Shown here in pieces: positions 1 through 6,213 of a stretch of 9,309 nt of DNA. The notes beneath the pieces were generated by a model that worked only from the letters and a program-made list of their open reading frames with translations, was not told where the DNA came from and did no database searches. Both the position numbers and the translations under genes were made by a program. The stretch lies in the NCBI GenBank assembly GCA_900553155.1, contig USCM01000058.1, positions 1-9,309 of the forward strand, given 5' to 3'. The first letter of the stretch is position 1, and every line of letters starts with the position of its first letter. The DNA comes from an uncultured Prevotella sp. (lineage in GTDB: Bacteria; Bacteroidota; Bacteroidia; Bacteroidales; Bacteroidaceae).

Positions 1-1062
1 AGTTTCGGTCAGGAGAGCCTTCTGCTGTTTGGCATCCTGTATGTTGGCAGCCTTGTTGTTGATGCAATAGCCCAACCATGTAAGCACAAGTGCGTTTGGC
101 TTGATTTCGTTGGCCTTCTTGAAGTCGGCGATAGCCTCGTCCCACTTGCTCTCGTTCATCTCTGCCTGGCCCTTAACAGCCCATGCCATAAAGCACTTAG
201 GGTCCTGTGCAAGGCGCTCGTCAATCATCTTAGCCTGCTTATCCTTCATACCGAGGTTGCCGTAGAGGGTAGCAAGATTGGTGAAGATGTTCTCGCTCTT
301 GTCCTTTGCATAAAGGTTCTCAAAGTCCTTAAGACACTTGATAGAGTCTTCCTTAGTCTTCATCTGCTGCTGCATCATAGCCATCTTGAGGTTGAGGGCG
401 TCCTTGTAAGAAGCAGTGTCCTCAAGTGCGATGTCGCAATACTTGTTGGCAAGATCGAAGTTCTTGTCCTGGTAAGCGATAACGCCAGCAACACGTGCAA
501 CGTCACCAAGATATGTGTCAGGTGTCTTTGTCTTGTCGTAATCGGCAAAGAGCGAAGAGGTACCACTCATTACGTATGCGTCGTAGAAAGCGAGCGCACC
601 CTTGTTGTCCTGCTTCTGCAAGCAGTCCTGACCAGCGTTGATGAGGTGTACACGCAACGGCCAGAAAGTATTCTGGTTCTTCTTGTGGAACTTAGGAGCC
701 ACCTTGCCCTTGGCGTTAGGCAACTTGTCGTACTTGTCGCACTCCACAGCATCGTTAAGAGCCTTTGCCAAGGCTGCATACATGCCTTCCTTGTCGACTG
801 GCTTGTCGCCCTTCTGGCCCATCTGCTGCATTACCTGGTTCTCGCTCATGATAGCACTCTCCTTGTTGAACTTCTGCATTGAGAGCTCTACAAGCTTGTT
901 GTAAGCCTTTGCCTTCTCCTCGTTGCTCAAGGTAGACTCGCAGGCCTGCAGCATGCTCTTGGCCTCTGCATAGTCCTTAGTCTTAAGGATGCTCTTGACA
1001 TCCTGTGCAAAAGACGATGAGGCAACTGCTGCCATCAACGCCATAACGAATAATTTTTTCAT
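1..1062 (-). CDS. Secreted tetratricopeptide-repeat protein, C-terminus cut by window edge
   Basis: The reading frame opens with ATG at 1062 and stays open for 354 codons to base 1, so the C-terminus is missing. Residues 1-19 form a signal peptide: MKK, a hydrophobic core, then SSFA before Gln20. There is no lipobox cysteine, so export to the periplasm (or beyond) as a soluble protein is expected. The rest is helical, with TPR-like pairs at about 185-217 and 257-289. The clearest repeat is about 291-324, with the W-x-x-x-G, A-x-x-x-F and P pattern, and another repeat probably starts near 325. TPR proteins generally act as protein-binding scaffolds; no enzymatic motif is visible and the partner is unknown. 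It lies 29 bp downstream of gyrA on the same strand with no terminator between, so co-transcription with gyrase is inferred. The Lys- and Asp-rich composition is ordinary for such proteins. Confidence 0.88.
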   Translation of the reverse strand, partial: MKKLFVMALMAAVASSSFAQDVKSILKTKDYAEAKSMLQACESTLSNEEKAKAYNKLVELSMQKFNKESAIMSENQVMQQMGQKGDKPVDKEGMYAALAKALNDAVECDKYDKLPNAKGKVAPKFHKKNQNTFWPLRVHLINAGQDCLQKQDNKGALAFYDAYVMSGTSSLFADYDKTKTPDTYLGDVARVAGVIAYQDKNFDLANKYCDIALEDTASYKDALNLKMAMMQQQMKTKEDSIKCLKDFENLYAKDKSENIFTNLATLYGNLGMKDKQAKMIDERLAQDPKCFMAWAVKGQAEMNESKWDEAIADFKKANEIKPNALVLTWLGYCINNKAANIQDAKQQKALLTET

Positions 1063-1091
1063 AAGTACTGTAAATTTGTTATTAATAAGTA

Positions 1092-3620
1092 TTATTCCTT
1101 TTCAGTTGTAGCGTCCTGCTCTTCCGGCGTATTCTGGTCGTCGGCGAGCTTAGCCTCAAGCTCCGAGCTCATAACCTTGCAGACACTTGCGATAACGTCG
1201 TTCTTCTTAGAGAGGTTGATGAGGCGCACACCCTGTGTGGCACGACCCATAACACGACAGTCGCTCACGGCAAGACGAATGGCTATGCCACTCTTGTTGA
1301 TAATCATGAGGTCGTTTTCGTCGGTTACGTTCTTGATAGCCACAAGTCTACCTGTCTTCTCGGTGATAGAGAATGTCTTGACACCCTTGCCGCCACGGTT
1401 GGTCTTGCGGTAATCCTCTACCTGCGAGCGCTTGCCATAGCCGTTCTCTGATACCACCATAACAGTCTCTGTCTCGGCATTGTTGACAATAATCATACCC
1501 ACAACCTGGTCGTCGTCGCCATCGAGCTGCATACCACGCACACCGGTAGACACTCTACCCATTGAACGTACGGCATCCTCGTCGAAACGTACGGCACGGC
1601 CATTGCGGTTGGCAAGGATTATCTCGTTCTTGCCGTTGGTGAGACGTACGTCTACCACCTCGTCGCCTTCAAGGATGTTGATAGCGTTGACACCGTTGGC
1701 ACGTGGACGCGAATAAGCCTCAAGGCAAGTCTTCTTAACCGTACCATTCTTTGTGGCGAACACTACATAGTGCGACTTGACAAACTCCTCGTCGTTAAGA
1801 CCGCGCAAGCGCAGAAGGGCGTTGACTGAGTCGTCCGACTCGATGTTGAGCATATTCTGTATGGCACGTCCCTTGAAGTTCTTGTCGCCCTCCGGTATCT
1901 CGTAGCACTTGAGCCAGTAGCAACGGCCCTTGCGTGTGAAGAACAGCATAGTCTGGTGCATTGTGGCAGGATAGATGTACTCGGTAAAGTCTTGCTCGCG
2001 AGTGCGTGCACCCTTAGAGCCTACTCCACCGCGTGCCTGCTCGCGGAACTCGCTAAGCGGTGTGCGCTTGATGTAGCCCATATGGCTTACGGTGATAACG
2101 ACAGGGTCGTTAGGATAGAAGTCCTCTGCATTGAACTCGTGCTCGAAAGGCTTGATTTCTGTACGGCGCTCGTCGCCATACTTATCCTTAACCTCGTTAA
2201 GCTCGTCCTTCATCACCTTCTTGCAAAGCTCTGGATCGTCGAGGATAGACTGCAAGTAGGCAATCTGGCGCTCAAGTTCCTCGTACTCGGCATGCAACTG
2301 GTCCATACGCAGACCGGTGAGCTGTGCCAAACGCATGTCGACGATGGCCTTCGACTGAATCTCGTCAAGTTCGAAACGTTTCTCCAAGTTGCGCTGTGCG
2401 TCGCTCGGGGTCTTAGAACCACGGATGATGTGAACCACCTCGTCGATATTGTCGCAAGCAATGATGAGTCCTTCGAGAATGTGGGCACGCTCCTGTGCCT
2501 TCTTCAGGTCGAACTTTGTACGGCGTATTGTTACGTCGTGACGATGCTCAACGAAGTACTTTACACACTCCTTGAGAGTCAACAGGCGTGGACGGCCATT
2601 GACCAAGGCAATACAGTTGACAGAGAATGACGACTGCATGGCAGTCATCTTATAGAGCTTATTAAGAATTACGTTGGCGTTGGCATCGCGCTTTACGTCT
2701 ACAACGATGCGCATACCCTGGCGGCCCGACTCGTCGTTGACGTTGGATATGCCCGTAATCTTGCCTTCCTTAACAAGGTCGGCGATGCCTGCAACGAGGT
2801 CGGCCTTATTTACGCCGTACGGAATCTCGGTTACAACAATCTTGTCGTGCGAGTCGCCGCTCTCTATCTCGCTCTTTGCACGCATCATGATGCGTCCACG
2901 GCCAGTTTCGTAAGCCTGCTTTACACCCGCCAATCCATAAATATATGCACCTGTCGGGAAGTCGGGAGCCTTGATGTGCTCCATAAGTCCGTCGGTGTCG
3001 ATGTCTGGGTTGTCAATATAGGCGCAGCATCCGTCTATCACCTCGCCGAGGTTGTGTGTCGGGATGTTGGTAGCCATACCTACAGCGATACCATTGCCGC
3101 CATTGACCAAGAGGTTAGGAATCTTTGTCGGCATAACCGATGGCTCCATAAGGGTGTCGTCGAAGTTGGGATCCATATCGACGGTGTCCTTCTCGAGGTC
3201 GTCCATTATGTGCTCTCCCATCTTTGAGAGTCGGCACTCGGTATAACGCATAGCCGCAGGCGAGTCGCCGTCTACCGAACCAAAGTTACCCTGACCGTCA
3301 ACAAGCATATAACGCATGTTCCAATCCTGTCCCATACGCACCAATGCGCCATAAACAGAAGAGTCGCCGTGCGGGTGATACTTACCGAGCACCTCACCAA
3401 CGACGCGCGCACATTTCTTATAAGGGTTTGAGCTTGTGTTTCCAATGCCGAGCATACCGTACAGTATTCGGCGGTGAACAGGCTTGAATCCGTCGCGAAC
3501 ATCAGGAAGGGCACGAGAAACTATAACCGACATACTATAGTCGATATAAGACTTCTTCATTTCTTCCTCAATGTTAATCTTCAGGATTCTGTCCTGGTCG
3601 ATTGTCTGATTTTCGTCCAT
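1092..3620 (-). CDS. gyrA: DNA gyrase subunit A
   Basis: This is the breakage-reunion subunit of DNA gyrase, which with GyrB introduces negative supercoils using ATP. Its 842 residues fit the family. The N-terminal topoisomerase IIA domain (about 30-500) contains the quinolone-determining loop HPHGDSSVY at 82-90 and the catalytic tyrosine Tyr126 in AAMRYTE, which makes the covalent DNA link. The C-terminal beta-pinwheel (about 505-820) wraps DNA. It begins with a variant GyrA box at 528-537 (Q-A-R-G-G-V-G-S-K-G), which supports gyrase rather than ParC of topoisomerase IV. Later blades carry related GxxG motifs, for example NRGGKGV at 741-747. Ser87 equals E. coli Ser83, while Gly91 stands where E. 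coli has Asp87. The C-terminal tail (about 828-842) is short and acidic. The ATG at 3620 is preceded by an A/T-rich leader without an obvious Shine-Dalgarno, usual in Bacteroidota. The stop is TAA. Confidence 0.98.
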   Translation of the reverse strand: MDENQTIDQDRILKINIEEEMKKSYIDYSMSVIVSRALPDVRDGFKPVHRRILYGMLGIGNTSSNPYKKCARVVGEVLGKYHPHGDSSVYGALVRMGQDWNMRYMLVDGQGNFGSVDGDSPAAMRYTECRLSKMGEHIMDDLEKDTVDMDPNFDDTLMEPSVMPTKIPNLLVNGGNGIAVGMATNIPTHNLGEVIDGCCAYIDNPDIDTDGLMEHIKAPDFPTGAYIYGLAGVKQAYETGRGRIMMRAKSEIESGDSHDKIVVTEIPYGVNKADLVAGIADLVKEGKITGISNVNDESGRQGMRIVVDVKRDANANVILNKLYKMTAMQSSFSVNCIALVNGRPRLLTLKECVKYFVEHRHDVTIRRTKFDLKKAQERAHILEGLIIACDNIDEVVHIIRGSKTPSDAQRNLEKRFELDEIQSKAIVDMRLAQLTGLRMDQLHAEYEELERQIAYLQSILDDPELCKKVMKDELNEVKDKYGDERRTEIKPFEHEFNAEDFYPNDPVVITVSHMGYIKRTPLSEFREQARGGVGSKGARTREQDFTEYIYPATMHQTMLFFTRKGRCYWLKCYEIPEGDKNFKGRAIQNMLNIESDDSVNALLRLRGLNDEEFVKSHYVVFATKNGTVKKTCLEAYSRPRANGVNAINILEGDEVVDVRLTNGKNEIILANRNGRAVRFDEDAVRSMGRVSTGVRGMQLDGDDDQVVGMIIVNNAETETVMVVSENGYGKRSQVEDYRKTNRGGKGVKTFSITEKTGRLVAIKNVTDENDLMIINKSGIAIRLAVSDCRVMGRATQGVRLINLSKKNDVIASVCKVMSSELEAKLADDQNTPEEQDATTEKE

Positions 3621-3662
3621 TTCTTATTTAAACATTATTGATATTATCTCTCATAAAAATAC

Positions 3663-3712
3663 GGGCAATCGCTCAAAATGCCGTTTATTTTGCTTCTAAG
3701 CGATTCTTACCC
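3663..3712 (-). promoter_or_regulatory. Candidate structured 5' leader (hairpin) of gyrA
   Basis: On the minus strand, between the predicted start of transcription (about 3720) and the gyrA ATG, two nested perfect inverted repeats line up. The outer pair is AATCGCT/AGCGATT (3705-3699 with 3673-3667) and the inner pair is CAAAAT/ATTTTG (3692-3687 with 3679-3674). A six-base bulge sits on the 5' side and the loop is 7 nt (AAACGGC). GGG at 3712-3710 can also pair with CCC at 3665-3663. The result is a hairpin of about 13-16 bp at the very 5' end of the transcript, followed by GTATTTTT. It could stabilise the mRNA, attenuate transcription, or be a DNA-level operator. Its function is inferred only from position and pairing. 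Confidence 0.5.
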
Positions 3713-3726
3713 TCTATTTCAAGTTG

Positions 3727-3756
3727 TAAAGGTACAAAAAAATGCTGGTTCGGCAA
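3727..3756 (-). promoter_or_regulatory. Bacteroidota-type promoter of gyrA
   Basis: On the minus strand, a TTG (-33 box, 3756-3754) is followed by exactly 19 bases and TACCTTTA (-7 box, 3734-3727), one mismatch from TAnnTTTG. Transcription would start near 3720, giving a leader of about 100 nt that holds the hairpin described separately. It is the best match upstream of gyrA and probably also drives the downstream TPR gene. Confidence 0.72.
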
Positions 3757-3859
3757 TAATAAAAGCCGTCAAAAAAAGCAAAATAGGGCATTTACGGCTA
3801 TTACGCAACCTCAAATTAAGATTGTGTTACATTTTATGAGCGATTTATGGGCTTTAAAA

Positions 3860-3890
3860 TTGTAAGATTGAGAAAAGATGTGTACATTTG
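3860..3890 (+). promoter_or_regulatory. Bacteroidota-type promoter of the ThiE-like gene and prs
   Basis: TTG at 3860-3862, a 20-base spacer and TACATTTG at 3883-3890, a perfect match to TAnnTTTG. The expected start of transcription, near 3896, leaves a leader of only about 20 nt before the ATG at 3918. That is too short for a TPP riboswitch or any other large leader element. The promoter probably serves both the ThiE-like gene and prs. Confidence 0.75.
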
Positions 3891-3917
3891 CAGTTAAAAA
3901 CAAGAATATAACAGACT

Positions 3918-4499
3918 ATGAAGTTAGCAATCATGACTAAATCCACGTTCTTCGTGGAAGAAGACAAGATACTTGCCACCCTGTTTGAGGCAGGGTTGGA
4001 CAACTTGCATCTTTATAAGCCTGGATCATCTCCGATTTACTCAGAGCGCCTGTTATCGCTGCTTCCAGACACTACATACAACAAGATTACAGTACACAAC
4101 AACTTCTACTTAAAAGACGAGTATCGCCTTGCAGGAATACACCTTGATACACCATCCGAGCAGCCGCCTTTAGGCTACAAAGGTCACATCAGCCGCACCT
4201 GCAACGACATAAACAGCCTTAAAGATACCAAGAAGCAGTCGTCGTACGTATTCCTTGGAAACGTCTTTGGCGAACAAGGCGACCCGGAGCTTCCAAGCCT
4301 CGACATGAACGAACTTATCGACAAAAAGGTTTTTGCCCTTGGAGGTATGAACGCAGACAACATTCGACTCGCACGCGAGCTCGGATTCGGCGGAGTGGTG
4401 ATAGGCGACGACCTGTGGAACCGCTTCGACATACACAACCAAAGCGACTTCAAAGAACTTATCACACACTTTGAAAGGCTTAAAAAACTGGTATACTAA
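3918..4499 (+). CDS. Thiamine phosphate synthase/TenI-family protein, diverged
   Basis: This 193-residue protein has the beta/alpha-barrel pattern of the ThiE/TenI family. Visible landmarks are LHLYKPG (30-36, where ThiE has LQxRxK), AGIHLD (72-77, the GVHLGQ strand), the Ser92 region, YVFLGNVF (110-117, the YVAFGPIF strand), ALGGMN (140-145) and GFGGVVIG (157-164). True ThiE joins hydroxymethylpyrimidine pyrophosphate to thiazole phosphate. Here the substrate-binding Arg of QxRxK is Tyr33, the Asn-Asp pair that holds Mg2+ looks like His-Asn (60-61), and the phosphate-binding TxTK loop reads EQGD (119-122). TMP synthase activity therefore looks unlikely; a TenI-like role (thiazole tautomerase in B. 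subtilis) or an unknown one is possible. No thiamine genes lie nearby, and prs follows after 41 bp on the same strand. ATG 3918 fits the short leader; Met6 (3933) is a weaker alternative. Confidence 0.8.
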   Translation: MKLAIMTKSTFFVEEDKILATLFEAGLDNLHLYKPGSSPIYSERLLSLLPDTTYNKITVHNNFYLKDEYRLAGIHLDTPSEQPPLGYKGHISRTCNDINSLKDTKKQSSYVFLGNVFGEQGDPELPSLDMNELIDKKVFALGGMNADNIRLARELGFGGVVIGDDLWNRFDIHNQSDFKELITHFERLKKLVY

Positions 4500-4540
4500 T
4501 AGCAAGCACTTTATTACGTAACATATAACAACAATAAAAA

Positions 4541-5485
4541 ATGAGTGAACAAAACTCTTTTTTGGTATTCTCAGGTACTAACACGAGATACCTTGCAGAG
4601 AAAATCTGCCAAAGCCTGGGCTGTCCGTTAGGCAATTTGGTTGTAACCAGGTTCTCTGACGGCGAGTTTGCCGTGTCTTACGAGGAATCAATCCGTGGCC
4701 GCGACGTATTTCTCGTACAGAGCACATTCCCTAACTCAGACAACCTCATGGAGCTTCTCCTGATGATTGACGCAGCAAAGCGCGCTTCTGCACGTCACAT
4801 CATCGCAGTAATTCCTTACTTCGGTTGGGCACGTCAGGACCGCAAGGACAAGCCACGTGTAAGCATCGGCGCCAAGCTTGTAGCCGACCTTCTCTCGGCT
4901 GCCGGCATCGACCGCCTTATCACTATGGACCTCCATGCCGACCAGATTCAGGGTTTCTTCGACGTACCTGTTGACCATCTTTATGCTTCTGGCGTTATCC
5001 TGCCTTACCTGCAGAGCCTCAACCTCAACACAAACGAGCTTGTAATCGCTTCGCCTGACGTTGGCGGCTCAAAGCGCGCAAGCACATACGCCAAGTATCT
5101 TGGTTGCCCACTGGTTCTCTGCAACAAGACACGTGCACGTGCAAATGTGGTTGAGAGCATCCAGATTATCGGCGACGTCAAGGGCAAGCACGTCGTAATC
5201 GTTGACGATATGGTAGACACAGCCGGAACAATAACAAAGGCTGCCGACGTTATGAAGGCTGCCGGAGCATTGAGCGTTCGCGCTTGCGCTTCTCACTGCG
5301 TGATGTCAGGCCCTGCCTCGGAGCGTGTTCAGAACTCGGCTCTTGAGGAGATTGTGTTCACCGACTCTATCCCCTACTCTAACCGTTGCGCTAAGGTTAA
5401 GCAGTTGTCTGTTGCCGACATGTTCGCCGAGACAATCCGCCGCGTCATCAGCAACAAGAGTATCAGCTCACAGTATCTCGTTTAA
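4541..5485 (+). CDS. prs: Ribose-phosphate pyrophosphokinase (PRPP synthetase)
   Basis: Prs transfers pyrophosphate from ATP to ribose 5-phosphate, making PRPP for purine, pyrimidine, NAD, histidine and tryptophan synthesis in the cytoplasm. The 314-residue length is standard for class I enzymes. The N-terminal half has FSDGE (38-42), the ATP-binding segment WARQDRKDKPR (96-106) and the family signature with His132 in DLHADQIQGFF (130-140). The C-terminal half has SPDVGG (171-176), the catalytic flexible loop starting at KTRAR (196-200) and the PRPP/ribose-5-phosphate loop VIVDDMVDTAGTI (219-231). All key residues appear intact. The start ATG follows an A-rich stretch. The gene trails the ThiE-like gene by 41 bp with no convincing promoter between, so a two-gene transcript is likely, ending at the hairpin at 5542-5579. 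Confidence 0.97.
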   Translation: MSEQNSFLVFSGTNTRYLAEKICQSLGCPLGNLVVTRFSDGEFAVSYEESIRGRDVFLVQSTFPNSDNLMELLLMIDAAKRASARHIIAVIPYFGWARQDRKDKPRVSIGAKLVADLLSAAGIDRLITMDLHADQIQGFFDVPVDHLYASGVILPYLQSLNLNTNELVIASPDVGGSKRASTYAKYLGCPLVLCNKTRARANVVESIQIIGDVKGKHVVIVDDMVDTAGTITKAADVMKAAGALSVRACASHCVMSGPASERVQNSALEEIVFTDSIPYSNRCAKVKQLSVADMFAETIRRVISNKSISSQYLV

Positions 5486-5541
5486 TAAGAGATTGACACA
5501 TAATCAGACACACATTGATTGTGTAACATATACTAAAATTA

Positions 5542-5579
5542 AAGGGAAAGCGATTGTTTCGCCTTCCCTTTTTTATTTT
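5542..5579 (+). terminator. Intrinsic terminator after prs, possibly bidirectional
   Basis: A hairpin with AAGGGAA (5542-5548) pairing TTCCCTT (5564-5570) and GCGA (5550-5553) pairing TCGC (5559-5562). One A/C mismatch separates the two helices and the loop is TTGTT; TTTTATTTT follows. Read from the other strand, the same hairpin is followed by TTTAATTTT, so it may also stop the converging lipoprotein gene that ends at 5632. Confidence 0.8.
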
Positions 5580-5631
5580 CTTTTTCCCTTGATAAATTCC
5601 GTTAGTACACCTACCTGTACTTGCAACTATT

Positions 5632-6048
5632 CTATTCTAAAACCACTTGTTCCACTGCACTAACAAGCGAGTCCTTGCCATTAAGCAAATAGAACTTTAC
5701 ACGAACAACACTATTAAAGTCGGCACTGCCCTTAACTTTGATATGAAGCGTCTTTCCATACACAAGCGTGTCGCGCTTTGAAGGATACGACACAAGCTGC
5801 AAGAATTGCTTTGTAGAACCCGTGCCTACATAATAGATGCCCACACTGTCGACAATAGCGGCCTTATCGGCAACTTTTGTAGAGTCGGACAGCTTCTTCT
5901 TTGCCAACAACGAGGTGTCGGCAGGCTCAAACTCGGACGCAGCCACCGTATCGCCATCCTTGTACGAAGGCGCAAAGCAGCTAACCGTCGTCATTCCTAT
6001 TATTGCTGCCAGCATCAAGGCTGGCAGAGCAAACAATATCTTCTTCAT
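5632..6048 (-). CDS. Hypothetical small probable lipoprotein
   Basis: I do not recognise this 138-residue protein. Residues 1-23 are a secretion signal (MKK, then a long hydrophobic stretch) ending in TVSC, so Cys24 is probably lipidated. The lipobox is atypical, with Thr rather than Leu at -3. After the cysteine comes a polar linker rich in Asp, Ser, Thr and Lys (about 27-65), then a domain of about 70 residues with alternating hydrophobic residues that suggest beta strands (IYYVG, FLQLVSY, TLHIKVKG, VVRVKFYLL). It ends in VVLE, a strand-like tail. No catalytic motif is visible. A near-consensus promoter stands upstream, its codon use resembles the neighbouring genes, and it has a terminator downstream, all of which support a real gene transcribed alone. 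It is divergent from metY and converges on prs. Membrane location (inner or outer face) cannot be told from the sequence. Confidence 0.82.
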   Translation of the reverse strand: MKKILFALPALMLAAIIGMTTVSCFAPSYKDGDTVAASEFEPADTSLLAKKKLSDSTKVADKAAIVDSVGIYYVGTGSTKQFLQLVSYPSKRDTLVYGKTLHIKVKGSADFNSVVRVKFYLLNGKDSLVSAVEQVVLE

Positions 6049-6086
6049 TCCTGTTTTAATATATTAGTTCTTATTTAAATTCGCTG

Positions 6087-6117
6087 CAAAGGTAGTCTTC
6101 TTTTGAGTATTCTCAAA
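6087..6117 (-). promoter_or_regulatory. Bacteroidota-type promoter of the small lipoprotein gene
   Basis: On the minus strand, TTTG (6117-6114), a spacer of exactly 19 bases and TACCTTTG (6094-6087) match both boxes perfectly. The expected start of transcription, near 6080, gives a leader of about 30 nt. The -33 box and part of the spacer are covered by the inverted repeat at 6101-6118. Confidence 0.78.
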
Positions 6118-6118
6118 A
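6101..6118. promoter_or_regulatory. Candidate operator: perfect 7-bp inverted repeat with 4-bp spacer
   Basis: TTTTGAG (6101-6107) and CTCAAAA (6112-6118) are perfect reverse complements around TATT. The 18-bp element overlaps the -33 box of the lipoprotein promoter, the usual position of a repressor site. It lies just under 20 bp upstream of the weaker metY -33 box, where it could also affect that gene. The low complexity of the arms (four A or T each) leaves a real chance of coincidence. Confidence 0.4.
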
Positions 6119-6134
6119 AAAACGCATCAAAAAG

Positions 6135-6165
6135 TTAGCAAAGTCGTTATTTATTCGTACCTTCG
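6135..6165 (+). promoter_or_regulatory. Probable promoter of metY
   Basis: TTAG (6135-6138), 19 bases, then TACCTTCG (6158-6165). Each box has one mismatch to the Bacteroidota consensus, but the spacing is right. Transcription would begin near 6172, leaving about 42 nt before the ATG, too little room for a SAM-type riboswitch. Confidence 0.55.
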
Positions 6166-6213
6166 CCTAACAAAATTCAAATTAAACAACATAAAACACA
6201 ATAAAAGAAAACG

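Noticed and set aside
1956..2630. A 224-codon plus-strand open frame opposite gyrA
   Set aside because: It is antisense to conserved GyrA sequence, with no promoter or protein landmarks.
3764..3799. AGCCGT/ACGGCT inverted repeat with a 24-bp gap between the divergent promoters
   Set aside because: Only six base pairs with a long spacer and no continuing pairing; too weak to call a site.
3638..3865. A 75-codon plus-strand open frame filling the gyrA/ThiE-like intergenic region
   Set aside because: It runs through the gyrA leader and promoter, has AT-rich, low-quality composition, no promoter or leader of its own, and no recognisable protein features.
3891..3917. TPP riboswitch before the ThiE-like gene
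   Set aside because: The predicted leader is about 20 nt, with no room for the aptamer and no thi-box sequence.
4471..4497. Sigma70-like TTGAAA/TATACT pair at the end of the ThiE-like gene as a promoter for prs
   Set aside because: The spacer is only 15 bp, the boxes are of the proteobacterial type, and no TAnnTTTG box is present; the pair also lies within coding sequence.
4514..4521. TTACGTAA palindrome between the ThiE-like gene and prs
   Set aside because: An 8-bp palindrome without extended symmetry or a nearby promoter is likely chance.
5507..5524. Short hairpin ACACA-TTGAT-TGTGT after prs
   Set aside because: A five-base AT-rich stem without a following T tract; the stronger hairpin at 5542 explains termination.
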